DNA from: an uncultured bacterium
GTDB taxonomy: Bacteria; Verrucomicrobiota; Lentisphaeria; Victivallales; Victivallaceae
Assembly: GCA_900551245.1 (NCBI GenBank)
Contig: URVC01000043.1
Location: forward strand, 1-37,758
Length of the DNA: 37,758 nucleotides
Direction: 5' to 3'
Part shown: positions 1 through 7,260 of the stretch, one piece after another
Numbering within the stretch: position 1 is the first letter of the stretch
Layout of the letters: each line of letters begins with the position of its first letter
The notes under the pieces: generated by a model
Seen by the model: only the letters and a program-made list of their open reading frames with translations
Database searches by the model: none
Told to the model about the DNA's origin: nothing
Position numbers and translations under genes: made by a program

Positions 1-61
1 AGGAGTTCTTTTCTACTCCGACAATCGCTTGTCACCTATACATGGTATCTTTCCTGCTTGC

Positions 62-77
62 CCGCTCAGAAGAGCGG
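62..77 (-). other. Small hairpin at the end of the LpoB-like gene
   Basis: CCGCTC and GAGCGG form a perfect 6-bp stem with a 4-base loop overlapping the stop codon. No U-run follows on the minus strand, so it is a weak terminator candidate at best; it could protect a 3' end. Bases 1-61 hold nothing else I can support. Confidence 0.3.
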
Positions 78-674
78 ATAGGTTCCCTGTTTTAAAATTT
101 CCACGGTGTGCTCCCAGACGGCGATTCCGGTTACCAGATCGGTGAGCGCCATGTGGAAGAGAAAATAGCTCTCTTCGGTGCGTCCCTGATAGATGGTCTG
201 CTGGGTGATCGCGCCGGAGAGGCTGAAGTTCGGCGCGATCACGGTGCCGCGCTTCGGCACGGTGGCCTGGTTGAAGAGGTCGTCGGAATCCTTGTCGCGG
301 ATTCTCCGGACGGCGAGGTCGAGGTTGCCGCCCGCGCCGAGCGCCGAGGTCACCTTCGCCTGTCCCGACTGGAGGATCGCCCGGCGGATCTTGTCGGTCA
401 GGATCTGCGACTCCAGGTGGAGCGTCGTGTAGTTGCGGATGCGGCTGACCATCACCACCGCCGGCTTGCCGTCGGGACGGCGGAGCGCGCCGGAGGCGAG
501 CAGGGAGTCGATGTTCTCCGCCGCCGCCCGGTTCCAGTCGGCCGGGTCGAGTTCGCTGATCGTCACCAGCGCCTCGTCGCTGTCCACCCCGATGATCCGG
601 GCGGGGGAGGCGCATCCCGCTGCCAGCAGCATCGCCATTGCGGCGAAGAGAAAAGTCATGAGCCGCCAGTTCAT
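66..674 (-). CDS. LpoB-like outer-membrane lipoprotein (PBP-activator family)
   Basis: A 202-residue lipoprotein. The signal peptide ends in a lipobox (LAAG before Cys21), so it should be lipidated and probably sorted to the outer membrane. The C-terminal half has the LpoB pattern: an 'APNFSLSGAI' strand, then 'FHMALTDLVTG' and 'VWEHTVEILKQG', matching the family's ltDl-tG--iW---I-K signature. In gammaproteobacteria LpoB activates the peptidoglycan synthase PBP1B, but homologues elsewhere often sit in clusters with COG3014 and CsgG-like proteins and have no proven PBP partner. The start is supported by GGAG 7 bases upstream, inside the end of the preceding gene. It is the last gene of the minus-strand cluster; only 65 bases of window remain beyond it. 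The family call is good, but the PBP-activator role here is uncertain. Confidence 0.8.
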   Translation of the reverse strand: MNWRLMTFLFAAMAMLLAAGCASPARIIGVDSDEALVTISELDPADWNRAAAENIDSLLASGALRRPDGKPAVVMVSRIRNYTTLHLESQILTDKIRRAILQSGQAKVTSALGAGGNLDLAVRRIRDKDSDDLFNQATVPKRGTVIAPNFSLSGAITQQTIYQGRTEESYFLFHMALTDLVTGIAVWEHTVEILKQGTYPLF

Positions 675-678
675 AGTT

Positions 679-2172
679 TCACTCCATCGTACTCCACTGT
701 TTCAGATAAAATTTTCCGCCCGCCTCCCGGAGGTAGATCAGCGCCCGGGTGGTTTCCGGTTCGAATTTCAGGGTCTTCCGGAAGAGGCTCTTCCGGTCGG
801 CGCCCTCGACTTCGACGGTGATCTCCCGGTTCGCCGGAATCGGCAGGTGAAGAATCCGGTAGCGCTGCGCGATCGTCACCCAGCGCCGCCAGTCGGTGTC
901 GTTGATCGAAACGCTCGAAGTGGCGGCGACCTGCGCCGTCGCCGCCGCGACCGCCAGCGCTTTGCCGTCGAAGTTCGGCGAGGCGAGCAGGGCGGCGAGC
1001 GACGCCTTGGCCGCCTCGTGTTCGATGGTCTTGCTCCGGATGGCGGCGGCGGCGCCGCCCGCCAGTTCCGGCATGGTCAGCTGCCAGAATTCATCCTGCG
1101 TGATGCTGGTGAGGTCGGCAAGTTCACTGCCGACGCAGTGGCGGCCTCCGCCGCTGGCGCGGAGCGTCAGCGCCTGGGCGCGGCTGTTCTCCGGCAGGTT
1201 GAACTTCCAGTGCCCGGGAACCATTCCCGGCAGGCGGACGGTGGTGCTGCGCTCCTTCCAGCCCGGCGGAATTCCCTGCGCCAGAATGACCACCGCCAGA
1301 TTGTCGGTGAGCGGGTAGTCCCACGGCTTGACCGAGGCGAGTTCCGGAGGAATTTTTTCGCCGAGCAGATGGAGCACGGTCGCATAGTCGCGGCGGAAGA
1401 GTTCGTTGTCCGGCTGGAGCCAGAAGAGGTACTTGAGGTCGACCGCCGCTTCGTCGAACTGATTGTCCCAGTAATAGCCGAGGGCGGAGAGGTAGAAAGG
1501 AAGCGGGTTGAAGAGGAGCGCCAGCCGCGGCCGCAGCCGGTCCTTGTATTCGCCGTACTCCGCCTGCACCCCGGCGGCGCGGAAGGTGCCGGCCGCCGTC
1601 TGGTTTTCCTTCTCCAGCTTCCGCAGCCGGTAGGGGGCGACTTTGCGGCCGAAGTTCTCCTGATCGTATTCGCGCAGATTCGGGTCGGACTCCTTGAGCA
1701 GATAGAGGTACTGCCCGGCGCGGAGCCGCCGGATTTCGACCAGGGCGTCTTCCAGTTCGCCCCGGCTGAAATAGGTGAAGAACTTGAGCATTCCGAGCAC
1801 CAGCCGGTCGTTCCGGTAGCCGTGATAGGTGGCCGTCCCCGGCCGGTGGAGGCGGATTCTGCCCTGCCGGTCGAAGAGCCAGAAGAGCTTTTCCGCCCGC
1901 TCCAGCGCGGTGAGCGCCTCGTCGAACCGCCCGGCGTCGAGGTTGATGCTGCCCGCCTCCAGATGCCAGAGCAGTGCTTCGCGGCCGGTCTCGCCGTTCT
2001 CCGCGTCGCTCATTTTCATGCTGAGTTCGGCGGCGCGGTCGAGGTCGCCGGAGTAGTAGAGCTGCTGAAGTTTCTGCTGATCCTGCCGGGTGAAGTCGGA
2101 GCGGCAGCCGCCGGCCAGCGCCAGCAGCACCGTCAGCAGAATTGCTCCGCGTGATCTCCTCCGTCTTCTCAC
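679..2172 (-). CDS. COG3014-like lipoprotein with TPR-like N-terminus
   Basis: A 497-residue exported lipoprotein starting at GTG. An Arg-rich n-region and hydrophobic core lead to a lipobox-like LAGG before Cys23. Residues about 30-280 are helical with TPR-like spacing ('YYSGDLDRAAELS', 'GRFDEALTALERAEKLFW', 'FDEAAVDLKYLFWLQPDNELFRRDYA'). Residues about 290-497 look beta-rich. The layout matches the COG3014 family, whose biochemical role is unknown; members commonly neighbour LpoB genes, as here. GGGAG lies about 10 bases upstream of the GTG. The gap to the upstream gene is 23 bp and to the downstream LpoB gene 4 bp, so co-transcription is very likely. It may be an outer-membrane scaffold for the CsgG/LpoB proteins, but that is inference. 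Confidence 0.7.
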   Translation of the reverse strand: MRRRRRSRGAILLTVLLALAGGCRSDFTRQDQQKLQQLYYSGDLDRAAELSMKMSDAENGETGREALLWHLEAGSINLDAGRFDEALTALERAEKLFWLFDRQGRIRLHRPGTATYHGYRNDRLVLGMLKFFTYFSRGELEDALVEIRRLRAGQYLYLLKESDPNLREYDQENFGRKVAPYRLRKLEKENQTAAGTFRAAGVQAEYGEYKDRLRPRLALLFNPLPFYLSALGYYWDNQFDEAAVDLKYLFWLQPDNELFRRDYATVLHLLGEKIPPELASVKPWDYPLTDNLAVVILAQGIPPGWKERSTTVRLPGMVPGHWKFNLPENSRAQALTLRASGGGRHCVGSELADLTSITQDEFWQLTMPELAGGAAAAIRSKTIEHEAAKASLAALLASPNFDGKALAVAAATAQVAATSSVSINDTDWRRWVTIAQRYRILHLPIPANREITVEVEGADRKSLFRKTLKFEPETTRALIYLREAGGKFYLKQWSTME

Positions 2173-2195
2173 GGCCCGTCTTCTCCCGATGGCTC

Positions 2196-3506
2196 TTACG
2201 GTGTGGCTTTCGGGTAGGCGGGCTTTGCGGCCTGCGGCGTCGCAGTCCGGGAATCCGCCTTCAGGCGACAGCGGGCGCCGACGGCGGGGAGTTCCCCTTT
2301 GCCCTGCCAGGAGGCGGTGCTCATGTCGGCCGTGACCGATTCAATCCGGGCGTCGCCGAGCCGTTTTTCCGCCGACCCCAGCACCCGGCCGGTCCTGGGA
2401 TGCACCACCGGTTTGCCCGGCTGATAGATTTCGTAGATCTGCCCGGCGCGCACGCCGGCCCCTTCGCCGCGGGTGAGATAGAGGGTGTTGCCATCGACTG
2501 CGGCGACCAGCACCGGATCGAGCCGTTCGAGCAGTTTGCGCCCGGCGGTTTCCGCGGCCAGGCTGAGCAGGTCGTTCTGGTAGTCGGCGGCGGTCCAGTC
2601 GCGGCGGGTCTCGGCGGGAATCTCATTGCTCCGGCGGCGACAGGTGATCGACTCCACCGCGACGAGGGTGCCGCTTTTGACCTCGATGATCCGCAGTTCC
2701 GCCTCCAGCGTGGCGACGGTGCGGGTGGAGGTTCCGGCGATGGCGGTGCCGGAGGAGAGATTCTGCACCTCCAACCGGGTGAGCTTCGGCAGGATCAGCC
2801 AGTCGCCGACCGCCAGCGCGCCGGTCTTGATCTGCTGACCGGGGGCGGCGAGCGCGGCGTCGGCCAGCGCCGATTCGGCGGCAACTGCCTGGAGCGTATC
2901 GCGGCCGAGGAGTTCGAAACTGCCGGATTTCAGCAGAAATTCACTGAGTTTCGTCTCGAACGAGGTGCCGGAGGCGGGGGCGATGCCGGGCGCAACCTGC
3001 ACCGGGAACACGGCGAGCTGTTTTCTCGCGGCGGTTTCGCCGGGGCGGGCGAGAAGGCCGATCTTGTCGAGCGCCCAGTCCAGCCGTCGTACGAGGCCGT
3101 TGAGATCGGGTGCGTCGAGGGAGATGTGCCGTTTCGGGTCGACTTTCCCGGTGCTGCAGTCGACGACCATCAGCGTCATACCCATCCGGGAACCGATTTG
3201 GGCCACCGAGGTGACCAGAAGATACTTGACTCCGTGGACCCGGCCGAGTTCGGCCAGCTGCCCGGCGCTGTCGGCCAGTCCGGATTCGGTCTGAAACGCC
3301 ACCTCCTTGAGCATCGCCTGCAGTGCGGTGCGGGAGATCACCTCATAGTTTCCGCCGAGTTTCGCTTCGATCTGGTCGGCCAGTCCGGCGAGGCCGGCGG
3401 CGTCGATGTTCCCGCGGGTCATGATCTCCGCCACGGCGATCCGGTCGGCGGCGTGGAGCGCCGTCACGCAGAAGAGCGCCAGAATAAAGAGATGCAGTTT
3501 TTTCAT
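2196..3506 (-). CDS. Exported CsgG-like protein with FlgT-C-like C-terminus
   Basis: A 436-residue protein with a Sec signal peptide (MKKLHLFILALFCVTALHA, cleavage after A19) and no convincing lipobox. Two alpha/beta segments (about 22-150 and 160-300) each follow the CsgG/LpoB-like pattern: 'AVAEIMTRGN...VISRTALQAMLKE...KYLLVTSVAQIGSRMGMTLMVVD', then 'LAVFPVQVAPG...ELLGRDTLQAVAAE'. Residues about 335-420 resemble the FlgT C-terminal domain ('AVDGNTLYLTRGEGAGVRAG', 'VVHPRTGRVLG'), a small beta domain used in outer-membrane rings. It ends in a Pro/Ala/Lys-rich tail. The start overlaps the upstream stop by 4 bp (ATGA), with GAGGAG 5 bases before it. CsgG proteins form outer-membrane channels or bind peptidoglycan-synthesis partners; which applies here cannot be told from sequence. 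Confidence 0.7.
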   Translation of the reverse strand: MKKLHLFILALFCVTALHAADRIAVAEIMTRGNIDAAGLAGLADQIEAKLGGNYEVISRTALQAMLKEVAFQTESGLADSAGQLAELGRVHGVKYLLVTSVAQIGSRMGMTLMVVDCSTGKVDPKRHISLDAPDLNGLVRRLDWALDKIGLLARPGETAARKQLAVFPVQVAPGIAPASGTSFETKLSEFLLKSGSFELLGRDTLQAVAAESALADAALAAPGQQIKTGALAVGDWLILPKLTRLEVQNLSSGTAIAGTSTRTVATLEAELRIIEVKSGTLVAVESITCRRRSNEIPAETRRDWTAADYQNDLLSLAAETAGRKLLERLDPVLVAAVDGNTLYLTRGEGAGVRAGQIYEIYQPGKPVVHPRTGRVLGSAEKRLGDARIESVTADMSTASWQGKGELPAVGARCRLKADSRTATPQAAKPAYPKATP

Positions 3507-4342
3507 CGCTTCTCCTCCTTCGCTTCGAACCGCCGGTTCATGGCGGCGGCGGCCTGCCGGACCGCGTCTTTCATCAGTTTTTCATAGAGTCCGGTGTCGG
3601 TGTGGGTTACCGCGCTGTGGTCGAGTTGGCGGACCTTGCCGGTGAAGAGACCGCTGAAGGCGATGGAATTGTCCCGCAGGTCCACGAGTTTGACGAGCAG
3701 GTCCAGCGTGTAGATTTTGTTCTTCGTCTCGATGCCGTACCCTTTGAAGGCGGTCTCCTCCTTCTGACAGTCGGAGACGACCGCGTAGAGCACATGGGTC
3801 GCTCCGGAGAGGCGGCGGAACTTCTGTCCGGCTTCCGCCATCGCCGTCGCCTGAGTGCCCAGTTCGATGGCCAGCAGCGAGTCGTCGAGCGTCCGCCGGT
3901 CGACCGGAGTGAAGGTCTGCGGATACTCTCCCAGCGCGGCGAGCATGTATTCCGAACCGATCACCGCGGTGCGCTGCGGCGAGTTGAGAAGCTTCGCCGC
4001 GAGGGCGTCCCGCAGGGCGAGGGTGCGGTCGTTGAGCTGATCCATCCGGGCGCGCTCCTCCTGCCGTTCCTGCAGTGTTGCCCGGTTTTCGAACAGCCGG
4101 ATCAATCCGAGCATCCGGTCGTCGATGGTACCGTAGTCGTTTGCGTTCAAAGAACTGTACGAAATGGAGGGAATCCTCTCCTCGGTGTAGCGGTAGAACT
4201 TCTGCCCGACGGTGTCGATGGTGGAGAAATCGAATACCGCCACCTTGATTTTTTCCTGCTGCCCCGTCTTCGCCGGAGCTTCCGCCGCCGGCAGAAGCGT
4301 CGCGGCCGCCAGCAGGGCGGCAACCCATGAAAACAGTTTCAT
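3503..4342 (-). CDS. Exported CsgG-like periplasmic protein
   Basis: A 279-residue protein with a Sec signal peptide (about residues 1-22). The mature part opens with 'KIKVAVFDFSTID', the first strand typical of CsgG/TolB-type domains, and contains 'ATHVLYAVVSDCQ' and 'IYTLDLLVKLVDLRDNSIAFSGLFTGKV', matching the CsgG/LpoB strand pattern. A Gln/Glu/Arg-rich helical insert (about 85-120) interrupts the fold after 'SLNANDYGTIDD'. There is no lipobox. GGG lies about 8 bases before the ATG and the gene follows its neighbour by 1 bp, indicating translational coupling. It probably partners the larger CsgG-like protein immediately downstream. Substrate and partner are unknown. Confidence 0.65.
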   Translation of the reverse strand: MKLFSWVAALLAAATLLPAAEAPAKTGQQEKIKVAVFDFSTIDTVGQKFYRYTEERIPSISYSSLNANDYGTIDDRMLGLIRLFENRATLQERQEERARMDQLNDRTLALRDALAAKLLNSPQRTAVIGSEYMLAALGEYPQTFTPVDRRTLDDSLLAIELGTQATAMAEAGQKFRRLSGATHVLYAVVSDCQKEETAFKGYGIETKNKIYTLDLLVKLVDLRDNSIAFSGLFTGKVRQLDHSAVTHTDTGLYEKLMKDAVRQAAAAMNRRFEAKEEKR

Positions 4343-4343
4343 T

Positions 4344-4775
4344 TCATCTTCCCTTCCGGTGTATGAGTTCCTTTTCGATCACTATGGTCTGGCCGTCGTA
4401 GAGTGTCAGAGGGTCGAGGCTGATCTTCCAGCGCATCCGGTCGCGGAAGAGCCGCCCGCGCACCGTTCTGCCGTTTTCCAGCCGGACCGAAACCATCCGG
4501 CTGCCGTCCTCGAGCGTCTCCTGCAAAATTACTCCGGCCGATTCTCCACGGTGGAGGCCCGCGTCGCGCAGCGCCCGGTCCGCCGCCCGTTTCAGCTCCG
4601 CGCCGGTGGGGGCGGCTGTGTCCTGAACTGCGGTGGAAGAGGGAAGGGGCGTGGCGGGGGAGGGCGCGGGACACTCCGCGGCACAGAACCGCCCGACAGC
4701 GAAGCCGAGCAGAATTCCGGCGAGCGCTCCCGCTGTCGCCGTTACGGCTGGATTTTTCCACATTCCCGGTGCCAT
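4344..4775 (-). CDS. Small membrane-anchored protein of unknown function
   Basis: A 143-residue protein when started at the ATG at 4775, which has GGAGAGG about 5 bases upstream. The frame stays open further upstream, but that stretch overlaps the predicted promoter. A single hydrophobic segment (about residues 10-32, 'AVTATAGALAGILLGFAVGRF') is followed by Cys, a Pro/Ser/Thr-rich linker and a compact domain (about 65-143). The domain's second half ('VSVRLENGRTVRGRLFRDRMRWKISLDPLTLYDGQTIVI') looks like a small beta barrel or beta-sandwich. It is first in the CsgG/LpoB module, so it may be the inner-membrane anchor of that complex. I do not recognise a family. Confidence 0.6.
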   Translation of the reverse strand: MAPGMWKNPAVTATAGALAGILLGFAVGRFCAAECPAPSPATPLPSSTAVQDTAAPTGAELKRAADRALRDAGLHRGESAGVILQETLEDGSRMVSVRLENGRTVRGRLFRDRMRWKISLDPLTLYDGQTIVIEKELIHRKGR

Positions 4776-4803
4776 ATTGCCTCTCCTCTGATGGACCGGG
4801 ATC

Positions 4804-4832
4804 AATTTACATGTCTGGCGCTTCTTTTTCAA
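4804..4832 (-). promoter_or_regulatory. Predicted sigma70 promoter of the CsgG/LpoB module
   Basis: On the minus strand TTGAAA (4827-4832) is separated by exactly 17 bases from TAAATT (4804-4809), placing the transcript start near 4797 and about 22 bases before the ATG at 4775. It lies in the only gap of note (4776-4880) inside the ten-gene cluster, so the last five genes could be transcribed independently of the secretin/ABC genes. Confidence 0.5.
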
Positions 4833-4880
4833 CCGGAACCGAGAAAAAAAGTACAGGCGGCGAGGCCGTGAGGCACGCGG

Positions 4881-5255
4881 TCAGATATCCACTCCGAACA
4901 GGTTGACCGGCAGCATGCAGGCGTGGAAGGCCATTTCGAAGGGGGCGGCCCCCCCTTCGATCAGGTTGTTGACGCCGGAGCCGAGAAGACCGAACGGAAG
5001 TCCGAGCGTGCACTGCACCGCCCCGAGCGGCAGGTAGAGGGTCTTGAAGGCGGAAATTCCGGTCTTGGCCAGACCGCGGGCGCCGCAGGCGAGCCCGTTC
5101 ATGAGATAGGGGTGGGTCGCCTCCGCCATCCGCATCGCCGCCGGGGCGAGCAGCGCCAGCGTCACCGGGTCCATCGCCCGGGCGCGGGGCGCGGCGAAAA
5201 AGCTCCCCGCCGCCAGCAGAAGCGCGGCAAGGAGAAGTTTCGTTCGCGTCATCAT
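4881..5255 (-). CDS. Small exported hydrophobic Gly/Ala-rich protein, unknown
   Basis: A 124-residue protein. The start is the first of two adjacent ATGs at 5255, with GGAGG 8 bases upstream. A clear signal peptide (about residues 1-27, 'LLLAALLLAAGSFFAAPRARA') precedes a mature part rich in Leu, Gly, Ala and Pro with two Cys-containing hydrophobic patches ('YLMNGLACGARG', 'LPLGAVQCTLGLPFGLLGSG', 'EMAFHACMLPVNLFG'). No domain is recognised. It begins 14 bp after the permease gene ends, so it is co-transcribed with the ABC genes. It may be a small subunit of the transporter, a membrane-associated accessory factor or even a cargo; the sequence does not decide. Confidence 0.6.
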   Translation of the reverse strand: MMTRTKLLLAALLLAAGSFFAAPRARAMDPVTLALLAPAAMRMAEATHPYLMNGLACGARGLAKTGISAFKTLYLPLGAVQCTLGLPFGLLGSGVNNLIEGGAAPFEMAFHACMLPVNLFGVDI

Positions 5256-5269
5256 GGGCAGATCCTCCG

Positions 5270-6541
5270 TTATTCCGAACGCAGAACCGTGATCGGATTC
5301 TGCTGTGCCGCCTTGTAGGCCGGATAGGTTCCGAAGATCACGCCGACCAGACTGGAGATCGCCAGCGAGAGCAGAATGCTCCACAGCGAATAGACCGTCG
5401 GCATGCCGCTGTAATAGGTGATGGTCCGCGCGATGCCGACCCCGAGCAGGATGCCCGCCACGCCGCCGGTCGAGGTGAGAAAGACCGTCTCGATCAGGAA
5501 CTGCAGCAGAATATCCGACTTCTGGGCGCCGAGTGCGCGGCGGGTGCCGATCTCCTTGCGCCGTTCGTAGACGCTCGCAAGCATGATGTTCATGATGCCG
5601 ATGCCGCCGACCACCAGCGAGATGCCGGCGATGGAGCCCATCACGATGGTGAAGATGTTCTGGGTCTGCTCGCGCTGTTTGAGCAGTTCGAGCGGCACGA
5701 CCATGCCCCAGTCACGGGTTTCGTCGTGCACCTTTTCCAGATAGGCGGCGATGCGCTTGGAGGTGTTGTCGATGTAGCTGGTGTCGTTCACCTTGACCAG
5801 GAAGAGGTCGTAGGCGATCCGGGTGATTTTGAACTGCCGCCCCTCCCGCTGGTAGGTGTAGTCCTTGAACTTGGCCCGCGCCGTCGACATCGGAATCAGG
5901 ATCATGTCGTTCTGCCCGCCGACCTCCGGATACTGCGTGCCGTACTCGTTGGAAAGGATTCCGATGATCCGGTAAACCCCGTCTTCGATGCGGAGGGTGT
6001 CGCCGACAATATCGGTCCGGCCGATGGAGAAGAGTTTCCGCTTGACGTTTTTGCCGATGACGCAGACGTTGGATTCATTTTTGAAATCCACCGGCGAAAA
6101 CCAGCGCCCTTTTTCGATTCGCGCCGAGGAGTCCTCGAGGAAGCGGTAGTCGCATCCGACAAGTTTCAAGTCGGTTCGCTGCAACCCCTTGAGTACTTTT
6201 TTTCTCGCGTCGAAAACGCCGGTAATCCGTTCGACGTTGTCCATCCGGCTGATGTGGGAAACGTCGCGTTCGGTGAGGCCGTAGCGCTCCATGACGCTGG
6301 CGTTTTCCGACCCCTCGCTCCGCCCCTCCAGCGGCGGCCGCTTGGAAAAGAGGATGATTTTGTCGATTCCCATCGCTTCGATCTGGGCGAGTGCGGAACG
6401 CTTCGCCCCCTCCGACACCGCCAGCATGGCGATTACACTGCCGACGCCGAAGATGACGCCGAGCGAGGTGAGGATTGACCGCACCTTGTGCAGCAGCAGG
6501 TTGTGCAGTGACAACCGGAAGAGATCCCGAACCAGCATCAT
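5270..6541 (-). CDS. MacB/LolC-type ABC transporter permease
   Basis: A 423-residue inner-membrane protein with the MacB topology: TM1 at about 21-43, a large periplasmic domain (about 45-290), then TM2 (296-322), TM3 (348-372) and TM4 (385-405). The cytoplasmic stretch after TM2, 'ASVYERRKEIGTRRALGAQ', is the FtsX-family coupling motif. MacB-type permeases are mechanotransmitters: ATP hydrolysis moves the periplasmic domain, driving lipids, peptides, toxins or lipoproteins through a periplasmic adaptor rather than across the inner membrane. E. coli MacB carries its ATPase on the same chain; here it is a separate gene overlapping by 4 bp. A MetMet start leaves the exact first residue open. 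The partner adaptor and secretin are encoded upstream. Confidence 0.9.
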   Translation of the reverse strand: MMLVRDLFRLSLHNLLLHKVRSILTSLGVIFGVGSVIAMLAVSEGAKRSALAQIEAMGIDKIILFSKRPPLEGRSEGSENASVMERYGLTERDVSHISRMDNVERITGVFDARKKVLKGLQRTDLKLVGCDYRFLEDSSARIEKGRWFSPVDFKNESNVCVIGKNVKRKLFSIGRTDIVGDTLRIEDGVYRIIGILSNEYGTQYPEVGGQNDMILIPMSTARAKFKDYTYQREGRQFKITRIAYDLFLVKVNDTSYIDNTSKRIAAYLEKVHDETRDWGMVVPLELLKQREQTQNIFTIVMGSIAGISLVVGGIGIMNIMLASVYERRKEIGTRRALGAQKSDILLQFLIETVFLTSTGGVAGILLGVGIARTITYYSGMPTVYSLWSILLSLAISSLVGVIFGTYPAYKAAQQNPITVLRSE

Positions 6542-7260
6542 CGGATTTTCTCTCCTTCCAGCGGGGTGTTTTCAATCCGCCCGTCCCGCAGGCGGATGAT
6601 CTTGTCGTAGTGCGGCGCGAGCAGGGGGTTGTGGGTTACCATCACGATGGTCACCCCCTGGCCGCGGTTGAGTTCGTGAAAGAGCTTCATGATTTCATCG
6701 CTGGTCTTCTCGTCGAGGTTGCCGGTCGGCTCGTCGGCGAGGATGAAGGCGGGCTGGTTGCTCAGCGCCCGGGCGATGGCGATCCGCTGGCACTCTCCGC
6801 CGGAGAGCTGAGTCGGGCGGTGTCCGAGCCGGTGGCCGAGGCCGACCCGTTTGGCCAGCTCCAGCGCCCGGGCCCGGCGGATTCGCCCCGGAATCCGTGC
6901 GTAAACCATCGGTACTTCGATGTTCTGTTCGATCGTGAGATGCGAAAAGAGGTTGAAGCTCTGGAAGATGAAGCCGATTTTCCGGTTGCGGATTGCCGCC
7001 TGTTCCACATCGGAGAGGCGGCTGACTTCAGTCTCTTCCAGATAGTACTGCCCGGAAGTCGGCACATCGAGCATCCCCAGAATGTTCAGCAGCGTCGACT
7101 TGCCGGAGCCGGAGGTGCCGATGAATCCGACAAACTCCCCCCGCGTCACCGTCGCGTTGATTCCCTTGAGCACGGGAACCTGCAGTTCGCCGGTGACGTA
7201 GGTTTTGCGGATGTCGATCAGCCGGACGATTTCGTCTCCGCCGCCCGCCATGGCCGTCAT
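6538..7260 (-). CDS. MacB/LolD-type ABC transporter ATPase
   Basis: A 240-residue cytoplasmic ATPase. Walker A is GTSGSGKST (48-56), the Q-loop follows 'IGFIFQ' (95-100), the signature is LSGGE (152-156), Walker B ends 'ILADE' (173-177) with catalytic Glu177, 'PTGNLD' is the D-loop region, and the switch is His210. 'SFNLFSHLTIEQNIEVP' and 'PTGNLDEKTSDEI' are typical of the LolD/MacB/YknY subfamily rather than importers. It powers the permease encoded immediately downstream (4-bp overlap) and begins inside the adaptor's stop codon (4-bp overlap), with AGGAGG 4 bases before the ATG. All catalytic motifs are intact. Confidence 0.95.
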   Translation of the reverse strand: MTAMAGGGDEIVRLIDIRKTYVTGELQVPVLKGINATVTRGEFVGFIGTSGSGKSTLLNILGMLDVPTSGQYYLEETEVSRLSDVEQAAIRNRKIGFIFQSFNLFSHLTIEQNIEVPMVYARIPGRIRRARALELAKRVGLGHRLGHRPTQLSGGECQRIAIARALSNQPAFILADEPTGNLDEKTSDEIMKLFHELNRGQGVTIVMVTHNPLLAPHYDKIIRLRDGRIENTPLEGEKIR

